From Spongospora subterranea (lineage: Eukaryota > Endomyxa > Phytomyxea > Plasmodiophorida > Plasmodiophoridae), in assembly GCA_900404475.1 (NCBI GenBank), contig OUQQ01000039.1, positions 1 to 60,899 of the forward strand: DNA of 60,899 nt, given 5' to 3'. Under the pieces are notes generated by a model, which was not told where the DNA came from, ran no database searches, and saw only the letters and a list, made by a program, of their open reading frames with translations. Within the stretch, counting starts at the first letter, position 1, and each line of letters begins with the position of its first letter. The position numbers and the translations under genes were made by a program. Below, in pieces: positions 1 through 11,253 of this stretch.

Positions 1-200
1 TAACAAGCCGATATCTCTATCTTTGGAGCGATATTCCGCCATCCATACCGAGAATGTCGAGGAGACGATTGTTATTGTGTCGGCATTGACCTGACCGGAG
101 CCAAGCGGTTCGACCCGAACATGACCAGGTTCGGTTGCCACAGATCGAGTCGGTCTGGTCGCCACCAGCAACAATATCAACAGGTTGAGGACACGCATTG
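1..200 (-). CDS. N-terminus of a secreted or membrane protein, cut by window edge
   Basis: Reading the minus strand from an ATG at 200 gives about 66 codons open to the left edge with no stop. The first residues (MRVLNLLILLLVATRPTRS) form a typical signal peptide: a short basic start, a leucine-rich core and a plausible cleavage after the R/S-rich end. The remainder (ATEPGHVRVEPLGSGQVNAD and on) is polar and would be lumenal or extracellular. A different frame over the same DNA gives a 73-codon ORF without signal-like character. I do not recognise the family. The gene may be genuine, or chance coding next to transposon debris; only the N-terminus is visible. Confidence 0.35.
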
Positions 201-569
201 GAGGAATGGGATGGCGCAACAGTAGCGCGGTTCGCCATCGGGCAAGGATGAGTTCAGTGTCAAGGATGATAACGGGAACATATCTATGTGTTATACACCA
301 GGGTAAAGATTACCCGATTATCCTCTCCACCTATTTAACATTCCTGTTGTGATTTAGTTCTGTATATGATATGTCCGTTGTTCTACTACACGCTCCATCA
401 CGTTTTGGCTGATTATCGAAGCCAATGTCGTAGGAAAGAGGGACACTCGACCTGCCATGTTTGGTTCAATCTGTTTAAGAAAGCCAATAACGACGGATAC
501 AGTAGTTATATCGTATCATCTTGTTTCGTTTATAGAACGCCCTTCAATATTGGTTAGAGAAGGGTTCCG

Positions 570-764
570 ATGGTGATTGAGGCGGTTAATCCGTTTTTTT
601 TCGCTACAGAAGTATCGCTTCACTCCATCATAACCCCACGTGCTGCACTAAAGTTTCAGAAAACGACTCGACGTCGTCTGCGGTGCTCTGTCTCTACTGC
701 TGCCAATCGGGGCACACGGGTTCAGCTCGTAATTTGCCACGATGATCCAGCAATGCTCCAATAA
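570..764 (+). other. Unassigned ORF between edge gene and transposon remnant
   Basis: The stretch 240-880 holds only short ORFs, the longest being 64 codons here. It lies just upstream of the gypsy protease remnant and could be decayed gag-proximal sequence, but no zinc knuckle (CX2CX4HX4C) or other gag signature is visible. I see nothing else in this interval. Confidence 0.12.
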
Positions 765-888
765 CTGATACACCGCTGCAAGTTTATTCCTATCTCGAGA
801 TCACGAATCAGTCCATATCTAACACGACATCATCAATGTTCTGTGCGCCATTTTCTGTCACCTTCTCACATTCAGTTCCATTAATACC

Positions 889-1390
889 TTGGCATTTATT
901 GACTGTGGCGCTACCGCATTGTTCATCGATCGGAAGTTCGCCAATGCAAATCACATTCCATTAGAATCACTCAGTGAACCAATTCAACTCTCCGTTATCG
1001 ATGGGCGACGCGTTCGGTCAGTGACCCACCGAACTCATCTCTTCGAGATCGCAGTAGCTGATATCCATTTCGACGCCAAACTTGTCCTGATAGACAGTCC
1101 CGCCTATCCCATCCCGTATTCGTCCTGCCGTTCTTGAGGCAAGCGAACCCGTTCATCAACTGGGAAATTCTCACAATCCAATGTCGATCTCCTGCAGTTC
1201 TCCAACTGTCATCAACACATCTTGACGAAGTAGGGTCCCCCGGCAAGGTCCTCGATAAAACTGAGCTATCTCACGACGCCGTCCAACTTCCAGCCAAATA
1301 TGCCGAGTTCGCAGACGTCGTCTCCAAACAAGCTGCAGAGACACTTCAGTCGCTGCGCTCGACATTCGCGAGGCAAACTGCCTGCTAGGT
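889..1390 (+). mobile_element. Ty3/gypsy-type retrotransposon remnant (protease to protease-RT linker)
   Basis: Plus-strand frames read FIDCGATALFIDRKFA at 894 onward. This is a retropepsin active-site block with Asp-Cys-Gly in place of the usual Asp-Ser/Thr-Gly, followed by the flap and the C-terminal block (FLRQANPFINWE near 1130-1170) that precedes reverse transcriptase in Ty3/gypsy elements. The next segment (PAKYAEFADVVSKQAAETL, 1285-1345) is the linker found before RT. The parts lie in different frames and no RT follows, so this copy is broken and truncated. The same blocks recur at 58.7-59.2 kb, so two copies of one family flank the window. No LTRs could be recognised. Confidence 0.65.
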
Positions 1391-3823
1391 TCGTCATCGC
1401 CTGGCCGGATGGAAAATCAAATAGCTTGGGTCATGACGGACCGTGTCGTCGTGTTGTAAGTGGAAATATATATCGCTCGCCATGCTTGTGCAGCTGTGCT
1501 ACAAACCGTGATATTCGTAATTCGATCAACTTCTTCCAATACCAGATTTAGGCGGATTGAAGTGAGAGAGCCCTTTAAGTCCTGCTGGGTTTGTAGAGGC
1601 GAGGCAAGGTTTGTAATGACCGATCTTGGCATGCCGAATCGATCTCACCTAATCCATCCAGGTACGTGGCTGCATTATTCAACCAGTAGTGGGAATTCGC
1701 ATCGTTCCCATCGAACCCGAGGTGCTTCAACCCCTGGTCAATGGTCATTCCACTTGCTGAAACCGCCGGGTTCTGCTTTATCAGTTATAGCGATGCAGGA
1801 GAATGGCGGGCTGTTTCTGCGTCCAGTTCAGCATCCAGCAGATTTCTGGGTTATTTCCCTGATCTGGCTGTTGTGGTCGGTGCTGCAATGCCTCCTCCTG
1901 CTCTGATATCATTTCGCAGAGACTCTCAATCTTTTAAAAATAAAGCAATAAGGAAGTAAGATTCATCTTCATATCACCTGTGTGTCTGTGAACGTGACCT
2001 CTGTTGGAGAACAGTAATTGACGCGGTCCTTTGGTAGTGGTGTGACGCCAGAAAACCGTCTTGTCGCAGCTGAAAAAAAAATACTGGAAGATGGTCGAAA
2101 ACCCAATGGGAATTCGCTTGATTGGCTATCCAAGCACATTAAACAATATTCCTTGAGGAATAATAAACGGAGCTTTTACTTTCTCCATCTGTTGGTTTCT
2201 TCACTTTCGAGCTGAGACTCAGACTACCCAGAAAACCGCGAAAGATTGTTGATGCGATGTTCCATTGTTTGGTCATCAATTTGCGAACAAATCTTCTGTG
2301 CGTGAACGTTGTTTCAAATTGCAGAAGTTCACATCAGAAATTCACATCGGTATTGGAGCAGATTTAGTTTTTTTTTAATAGCACTTACAGTTAATTCTTT
2401 CAGATCAATCATGTTAATCCTCAAAGAAGGCGTTTGTAGAACATTTTCATTGTGGTACACTGGTTCAACACGTTGTCATCGCGTATGTAAACCCAGACTA
2501 CAGAGATCATGAAAGATACCCAAATACGAACGCCACGAACTAGCAATGACCGATATAATGACCCAACCAACACGGGATCAAGATCAAGAATCTATCATTC
2601 TGCGACGAATCAACAACAACGATACTGACCATAACCGCTCGATGTACAAATTAATTGTTGAAGCATGATTTGTCAAATGGCGTTGTTCCCTTTCCGAAAC
2701 AAACGTTCCTACTGTAGGAAGACTGTAGGAACGCATCAACAAGGGTGGGTAGTAAACATGCCAGATCGGCTTTCCAGCATCGCCAACGACTTAAAGAGTC
2801 CACATTGCCAGTAATAACGACAACAGGTCCCATTACAACATAGGAGACAAGTAATAAACGGAATCTTCTCCGAAATAATCATTTAGATGGCGTGATCTTC
2901 CAGCAGTGAATTGACGGTCAATATTCGGGGAACGACTGATTTTCAATTCACCTATCTTTGGTTGTAGATTATTCAGTCAAACCGAATATTCGTCCATTTC
3001 GTCTTCGCCATCGCTACTGTCGCCGGAAGACTCTAAATTGATCAACGCTCGATTCATAACGCAACTCACTGAAATAGAATAGAAATCGAATCACGGTGCG
3101 CTGGGGTCATCAGAGTATGAGATTCATATCCCTCCAGATATTGAAAGAACAGTAAGAAGAGCATATTGGACGCAGATTGAAAGATCCGCAATGACGAGAG
3201 AACACATTTCAACAGGACAATATACTTATATTCTGCATTTGAAAAAAATTCACTGTTTTTCATCAAATTTAACATCGATCAAGTCGAAAATCCAACGCAG
3301 ATTCTATTTTTTAGTCAAAGTCTCGGGATAGGATCGGTCGTCGATGACATGTTGGTTTTATGTTGTCAAGTTCGCAATGGCTGGCGTTATCGACGTCAAT
3401 CCGATTACGCATCGCAGCACAATTGTGAGGATAAGTCAGATATTGCAATTCTCTATCAACAACAATATCGATCAAGTTCCGGCTGAATAATAATTGCAGA
3501 ATCTGTCCACGTATCCCTCAAATGTTATCAAACAATGAATGTGTTCCGGTTTATCGCTGGTTGTTGATTAATGTGCTTGGCCAATGGCCACACGTGGAAC
3601 TCTTTTTCCGGTACACCTACGTGTACATGTGATTGACTGATACATACAGCACACACCGACCAAAACGTTACGCTGACTGCTGAGGGCCGTTACAATATCG
3701 GACTGGAATCATTTGTGAATGACATTTGCCGATATTACGAGGCAAACAGCACCATCATTCTATTTTACTTAACTGCCTGATCGGGATCTAGGTGGGATTT
3801 GAGCCACACGTATCCAGCCGGTC
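1391..3823. other. 2.4 kb without assignable gene
   Basis: Only short ORFs (up to 148 codons at 1460-1906, plus strand) occur, none with a recognisable domain or exon chain. A short perfect hairpin (GTTCCTAC ... GTAGGAAC) sits near 2704-2731. The stretch directly follows the broken retroelement and may be its decayed remainder plus intergenic DNA and the upstream region of VPS18. Confidence 0.3.
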
Positions 3824-6800
3824 ATGCTCTTCGACAATTGGGCGAATACCACCTATGATGATGGTGGTCAGTCGAGCAGGTCGGAGCGCAATCTGCCGGA
3901 TATGGGGTGTGTGGCTGATGATTTTGGTTGCTGCAGGAATGTTTCCACATCTCAGTTGACGTCTCCTTCCCTACGTCATGCATCGTTAGCGTCTCCAATA
4001 AATAACCTGCAACGGGTCAGTTGGAATATTTCATCGGGCTCCACATGGAATTCCCTAAGTCTCTGTGTTCTAAGGAATTAGAGGGAGTTGATTCCGCCAT
4101 GTTTACCTTAGAAAGGCTACAATGGCAAGCGGGGACGTTAAATTCAGATAGCACAATTGTAGCATTCTCAACAGCCAATAACATGCTAAACATTGTCACC
4201 AATGATCGGGGTCTGATTATCTGGGACCTTAATAATGAAACTCATAGTGTAATGGAGCAATTATTCGACCAATTTTTTATGTCGAGCTAACTTCGTGAAA
4301 GGTTATCGCATTGAGTCGTCGCAATGACGTTGTTCCTCGTAAGATTTGGACATCCCCCAGTCAGCCATCACATATTCTCATTTCCGCATCCGGTAATCTT
4401 TTTTTACTCGCCTTGATTACTTTGTGGTTTAACTGGATCTTCAAGGTGGCATACTTATATATGTCAACGACGCCATCAGGAAACCTGTTGTGATCAAGTC
4501 GGGAAACGCAAATATCGATTCCGTGTCATGGGTCGTTCCAGGCAAACAGTTCGTAGGAATACTCTCGCTTTTTCTGTTCGTCATGCATTCTCCTTAGGTC
4601 GGAATTGGCGTTACTTGGCAGCGATTCGGGCACTGTGTATCAGCTGAATCTGGCATCGAAAGACAAAACATTACGCAAGCTCCATCAGTTACCTGAGATC
4701 AGCCCAATTTGTATGCTCTATCTGTTTCTGTTGCGACGTTGTATCAAGTTTCTTAGGTGGAATCGAAATAGAATTGTTTACTGATTCTTTGGGAATCGAT
4801 CGCTATCTCGTTATGTGTGCCACTAGAACGAGGTCAATTGTGCTGGTCCATGCATGAACGACGCACAAACTTATCGATGCGTCTTATAGACTCTACGAAT
4901 ACGTCGGACTACATCCGGAAGCTGCTTTTAAATGCGATTCTGCACCATTTATTGAATTGCATGGTAATGTCAGTGCAAGTCCGGCGCTTTATTTCTTCAG
5001 AGAAGATGGTCGCGCAAAAACCGTCGTTTGGCTGACAGGTCGAAATTCATCGCAAACAAACGTTACTCAGTTTACTGATTCTTTCTTCGCATAGGCTGCG
5101 GATTGTATCATGGGAAGTTGCAATTTGACGGTCGTCATGAAACTTCGTCTACTGTAATAGCGGATTATCATCTTCTGCCATACCCTGTAAATAAGAATTA
5201 ATTTAAAAAACAATGATCTGATTTTGTCGTTGTTGCAAGATTGATGCTATCGATAAAAGTATTCAAGAAGTTGAAGGCCCTGTAGGCGTTGCGGTCACTC
5301 GGTTTCATTTCCTATTGCTCTACGCTCATCGACTAATTTGTTACAATCAATTGACATCTGCTATCGTATATGACAGCCGTTTTCCTGAAGTATTTTTGAT
5401 CCCATGTTGCCGCCCAATGTTATTTATTGATTTGTGTTTCTCCACAGAGTGCAGGAGAAATGATTAGTATTTCTCGTGACCCATTGCTTGGTTCGGTTTT
5501 TGTTTACTCAACTTTACAACTGTACGAAGTACGATGGATAAAATGCATCTTGCGCTGGTTTATCAATTAATGCACTTGCCTTTTTTAGTTTATCATTGAC
5601 AGAGAGGATCGCGATATCTGGCTCCATTTCTTGAACAAGAAGGAATTTGGCAGTGTATGACTCCTAGATTCTTGAATCATATAATCCTAACTGTATTTGC
5701 CATGTAGGCACTAGAGTTCTGTTCCACGGCAGCACAGCGGGATCAAGTTTTGTGCGCCCATGGAGACTATTTGTTTGACCAAGGTATTACACTACGTTTT
5801 GCAACCTAAGTTAGGTAATTAGATCCTTCAAAGGCGATTACAAACCAGCAGCGGCAATCTATTCGCAATCGCAACGACCCTTTGAAAACATTGCTTTGCT
5901 TTTTCTGAAAGAAGATCGCTCCAGAGATGCACTGAAAGATTTTTTACGTCGCCGTCTGGATAGGTTTCTTCTGTATCAGCGTTCCATAATTTGTGTTGGC
6001 TAACGTGAAATATTTAGTGTCCCAGTGACAGCTTTGACACAGCGAACGATGATATGCACTTGGTTGACTGAAATATATCTGGACAAACTCAACACTTTGC
6101 GGGACTCTTTGAACGACGATGTATGGGTGCAACTCTTTTGTTGGCAGACGGTTAAGTGTTATTGACTTAGGTGTTTGAGGATTTGATTACGGAATTTGTG
6201 GATTTCCTATCCGTTTATAGAAATTCCCTGGATCGTAACACCACGTTTGACCTAATTTCGTCGCACGGAAGAACCAACGAACTCCTAAGTTATGCAGGTT
6301 GTCCTTTGCACTCTGCGTTCTGACAGAATCTGTATTTAATTCACTCTTTGATTTAGAGATTATTGGGGCCCACGACTGGGTCATTCTCTACAGCATCGAG
6401 CAGCAGCGCTACAAGGCAGCCATTGATCTTATTGTGGCTCATTGTGCCAGCAATGTTCACATCATGCAATTAATGTATCGCGTTGCACCTCAGCTTGTGC
6501 AAAATGATCCTGATTCAACCATCGACGCTTTTATTAAGGCATGGTTCTATTTCAATTAGTTTTCTTCTAGCTGATATAATACATCTTAGCTAGGGTCGAT
6601 CGTTGACGGAGTAAGGATTTTGCCGGCACTGCATCGATGCGAGACGCCGTCCCCTGGACAGACATTCTCACCGGCTTTGAGATATCTTCAGACAATCATT
6701 CATGAAGGAAACCGCAATCCAATTTTACACAATTACATGATTTCCCTCATGGTCAAGCTTCCAGGTCCGGATCGTCTAATATCGTGAATAGCCTGTTATT

Positions 6801-8037
6801 GACAGAATTCTTTAGACGAAGACGTGTTGCTAGAGTATCTTGAAGATCAGACTTCTGATTCATTATTTGACACTAAACTTGCGCTGCGATTATGCCATCA
6901 AGAGGTGGATAAGAATGTGTCAAAAAATGGCTCATCATTTAACTCGACCTATAGGGTAAGCGCAAATCATGTGTTCGCTTATATCAAACGATGTCCCTTT
7001 TTCGCGAGGCGACAAGCATGGCGTTGACCGTAAGCCCTCAATTGGCGAAAGAGGTGATTGCTCAAGTCAAATTCGCGAGACTGGGTTAATCTCACATTGA
7101 GCAGGTTGCATTATCTTTGGATTCCAACTCGACAGTTTCCGCTGCGGATCGTAAAGTTGTCCTTTCCGTCGTATTTACGGCATTGTTGTTGAACCATCCA
7201 TCCCTTAGGCGATTTGGCTCTCTATCGGTCGCCACCTTCTAGAACAATGTATCAAAGGTGGAGGAACGCTGCCTGAAGCCATTGAATCAATCAAAGGATG
7301 TAGTCCCCATATTCAGATCGAAGACGTACACTGTATTCTCTCAGTTTCACTTGCATGGCATGACAATTTTTGGTTTAGATGCTCCCGTTCTTTCCCGATG
7401 ATTTACGAATAGGAGATTTCCGGTCCGAGATTGTATCTTGTCTCCGTCAGTACAATGAGAGGTTGAAAGTGTTGCATGATGACCAAGTACGTTCTCCATG
7501 GATTTCGGTGTCAGCAAGAAGTCTCATCCACGTTTTGCCCTGTCCAGGAGGCGTTGAGTAATGCAGCTACTGCATTGAAGAAGGATCTGCAGTCGCTACG
7601 TAACCGTACAGCATCTGTTAAACATAACCAAGTATCCAGATTGTTGTTTGATGCCAATTCAGAAGTTGATGGTGTTGCTTACCAGGTCTGCAATCTATGT
7701 CATTGTTCTTTGTTTTCCGGCCGATTCTATATTTATCCTTGCACACATGCATTTCATGCGAAGTGCGCTCAGGCTGAGCTCGACAGGATGCAAGAGCTGA
7801 TCGGTAATCATGAAAATGGGGCTCGATGGAATATCAGAACTCATATCAGATTTTGCAGGCTCTGAGCGCAAGCCAATCTTTGATTCAGATGGCGACGATG
7901 ATGACGACGATGAAACTGCCAGCGTTTTTGATGTATCCAATAACGCGGCGTCGTCCTGCATTTTATGCGGTGACGATATTATTCAAACCGTTGATGTTCC
8001 CCTTGATAGGGATTGTTTCGAAAACCTGAAACTCTAA
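3824..8037 (+). CDS. VPS18: Vps18 (Pep3), HOPS/CORVET core subunit, multi-exon
   Basis: Encodes a Vps18-like class C Vps protein, a core subunit of the HOPS and CORVET tethering complexes on late endosomes and vacuoles. The exon chain runs in family order. An N-terminal beta-propeller has LGSDSGTVYQLNL near 4605, and RLYEYVG...VVWLTG at 4889-5036 is the Pep3/Vps18 signature. HFLLLYAHR follows near 5310. An alpha-solenoid comes next, including the RYLQTIIHEGN block at 6690. The tail has LPFFPDDLRIGDF at 7383 and a C-terminal RING-like zinc module (CNLC, CTHAFHAKC, CILCG). About 18 exons are separated by introns of about 45-60 nt; 4016-4059 and 4833-4889 were checked for frame. The first exon is predicted, joined in phase 0 to the exon holding FTLERLQW. 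One join near 4550-4605 does not resolve cleanly by eye. The gene ends tail-to-tail with the next one. Confidence 0.9.
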
Positions 8038-8282
8038 TTCTTCATGTTAATCTAATATATTTATCCTAGATTTGATTGCGGTCACGATCAATGCTTGTTC
8101 TTTAGCCCCAGTTTCCTTGGCGGATTTTTCAGAATGGGTTCCACTCTTGTAATTGCATCCATCCTTTCTGAGTATTTGCACGATCGGCTGGATTTAGCGG
8201 CGAATCTCCACGGCTGGTCGGCCTTTCCCACATGCGTTTCCACAGGAATCGGCTGACAGTCGTGTACGCTCTTATGCCAATC

Positions 8283-11186
8283 CTAATCATTCACCCAAAT
8301 CAGGTTCGTCGCCATGTCCTGTAACGTTCCTATTACCGGATTTCCGGGACTACCGAATTCGCGGCACTTGGCAGGTATTACATTGAACTTGACCAGCGGT
8401 TCTTGCGGTTTCAGCCTTAGCGTCCTACCGGGATCGACCCAGGGCTCTGCCAAAGCAGCACAAATTCACCGTCATCTGTCCGTTCGATTTCGAGGTTCAG
8501 TTTCCCGTCATTACCTTGCTCTCGAGCGGATCCCGGTGCTTTCGGATGACCAATTTGTCGGATCGGGTATACTAAATAATCTCATTAGCCAGATGCGATT
8601 GTTAGCGATATTTGGTGGTAAATCTCACCGTTGAACCCATTTGAGGTCATAAACAACTGTCGACTCTTGTTAGCTTCCTCGCGTTCTCGCTCTTCCGGTG
8701 TTGGGTCCGGTAATGCGCCAAGGAAGACATAGTCGTTCGCGTTCCTACACGTGATAACCTGCGTTTAGGTCGATGGATCATTTTGGCAAAGACCATGTTC
8801 TGACCGAGCCAGGATCATATTCGGCTGTTTAGTTTCATATTGTTGGACGAGCTGGTCCAAATACCAGCTCGTATAGTTCCTGGCTTGCCCACTATATCTA
8901 TAAACGACACCCCAAGGTGGCAATGGTTGATTCAGTCGTGCACGTCTTCGCGCCGTCATCGTTGCGAGTCCGCTCTCGCCCTTGCCATCACTGTGCACAA
9001 CGCCAATGGGGGATTCATGTTCCTGTTTTAAAACCACTCAATTCAGAACACCAGATCGTCACCACATTACCTTTTCAGTCCTGTTGGGTTGTTGTGGTTC
9101 AAGCGCGTTCCTGGCCAGGTCGATCAATTGCTGCAGCTGAACTTGTCGGTCGGCGAGTATGGCCGATAATGGGGTCCAATTCAGTTGTGTTGGTACGACA
9201 TCTAATCCGGTTTTACAGACGTCATTATCGCTGACATATCCTCCCAACGCTTTCTCGATTAGCGATATCTCGTCGTCGGTCGGGAAAAGACACAATCGTT
9301 TTGCGCGCTCCATCCGATCGCATTTTTCTAGTTCCATCACCTTATCGATCGCTGTGAACGTCTTCGACATGTTCTGCCCTTTCCTAACATAGAGTTTGGC
9401 GTTTTGTTTGACCTTTGCCAGCGGCTTCTTCAACGCGATCGTTTTTATTCCAACGTGGTTTGTATAGATCCTATCCAGGCGCTGATTACGATTGTTTAGA
9501 CGAATCCGGGCAACTCTAAACCGACCTATCAGGAAATGTGATATCGATATTGTGGATAATATAAGAGTATCGATCAGGAGGAGTTGGGCGAACACACATC
9601 GCCATGATCGACTTCATCAATGCCCCATCGTGCAAACCCTCGATAATCACCATTCGAATATGGTGATCACAGATCTGTAATCTATTGGGAATTACGCCCC
9701 ATCTGCCCAACCCTTCAGTCTGACCTGATAACCACTCGTAAAGTCTTTGCCAAAGTCGTCATTGCCGATCTTCTGATCTAGACCAGGACCCAATGCGTTC
9801 GTATTGTGTGTGGCGATTGCTTCGAATATCGACTTGAGGCAACTGTCGTCATATGGGAAGATGAGCACAGCTCTGGTATATGGATAACGAGTTGCAGGTG
9901 GCCCTAAATATCACAACGATCAGGGAGGCGTTTTGGCCCATCGCCCGCGGTCATCGAACTTATCGCTGTTGCCTGACGAATATGCAGTCGAACGCAGACA
10001 TCGTGAGCAAAGAACGGGTTCGCCCTGTGACCTATTTGATGAGAATACGGCGTTGGCGATAATCTCCATCGTGAATTTACCGCTTCTGCTGATCGGCGCC
10101 GCGATCCCGACCAGTAGTCGTTCCCGATGTTGGCATTGCCCGAGCGGTGGTCGTGGCCTCATAATGCTGAGCCCAGGTGTAAACAGGTCAATCCCATCAC
10201 GACCATGTCCCACGATCCCTAACCGGTAGTACTGGTTCTTGCAGAGTGAACTCACAACATCCCGATAGGATCGACGACAGGCCGAACGTGACCAGGCCGA
10301 CGACACGGTCGTCGCCCGGCTTCGGCCCGCGCTGGTGCAGCTGAACGAGCAGCGTGTCCGACTGCAACGACGCGATCATCGGATCGGTGACGAATCGGAT
10401 ATGGGATGACGATGATGGATTGCCCCATGTGCTCGTATAATGACCGAACCAATCGAACGACAGCGAACTGTGCACAGAATTCGGCCACGTTAATGGTCCA
10501 ATCATCAGCAATATTTCCCCTGAGGATTACAGTGATTGTGGATCTATATCTGGTGGAAGGGATTTAATCGATTTGATGGCCAGCTCTAGTGGGCGCAACT
10601 TGACGGACGTTGTTGGCGATAATAACGACCGGTCCAATAGAATCGTGCAAGTATAGTCGGATATGGGTGAGGTGACCGCCGTCTTCCCGAACACAATATC
10701 GGATAGGTTTATGCGAGTTGACGTCGATTTTGTGAACACGGGGCCGGATTTTGAACCGCTACTGGACGGGCGAGAAGCTCCTTCCAGTTCGATATCGATC
10801 CAGCAATGATACACAATTCGGTCCAACGTGGTCTTTACAATCGTCAGTTCATGATCGCTGAAGGTGTCAATTCCCAGACCTTATCGATCTCTTCGTTAAT
10901 GTGGACCACCGACCAGACATTATTAACCCATTTTGACGATAATTCAGTCTGCGGATGAACATCAATCAAGAGGATCAAGGGGGAACGATTCCATGGACAG
11001 TACTTCTTGCCAGGAACCATCAGCCCATAGTCTGAACCGCAATCGCTGTTCGGGTCGGTTCTGGATGGGCGAGCTGGGCCCGTTGAACTGTACAATTAGC
11101 TGTATGGCACGAGGCGATGACAATGACGCATCAGCCATCATGCAACCAGATTCACCAATTGATTCACTAGATCGACGACAGTACAA
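8283..11186 (-). CDS. CFAP92: CFAP92-like (DUF4550) cilia/flagella-associated protein, multi-exon
   Basis: Minus-strand exons join into a long protein that I match to the CFAP92/KIAA1257 (DUF4550) family from its order of blocks. A first exon has LIVQFNGPSSPIQ (11.1 kb). A C2-like block follows, LRPLELAIKSIKSLP (10.57 kb). Next is SDTLLVQLHQRGPKPGDDR then VTFGLSSILSG (10.3 kb), then MVIIEGLHDGALMKSI (9.63 kb) and AVLIFPYDD...IATHNTNALGPG (9.8 kb). The helical stretch KVMELEKCDRMERAKRLCLF lies at 9.35 kb. The C-terminal exons join through introns at about 8.74-8.80, 8.58-8.63 and 8.48-8.53 kb and end at a TAG at 8283-8285. The protein would act in motile cilia. The match is from memory of the family, not a search. 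Exon order around 9.5-10.2 kb is uncertain. Confidence 0.55.
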
Positions 11187-11253
11187 TGGGGTTTAGGCAA
11201 CTCACCGGGTTTATTAATGGATCCAGTGAGACGTCCAGGGCGATTGCTGGCAT

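Noticed and set aside
90..125. tRNA B-box-like GGTTCGACCCG
   Set aside because: No A box or clover-leaf around it, and it lies inside the signal-peptide frame.
1460..1906. 148-codon plus ORF as a gene
   Set aside because: It directly follows the dead gypsy fragment, has no domain, and ends in a low-complexity Leu/Trp stretch; chance ORF is simpler.
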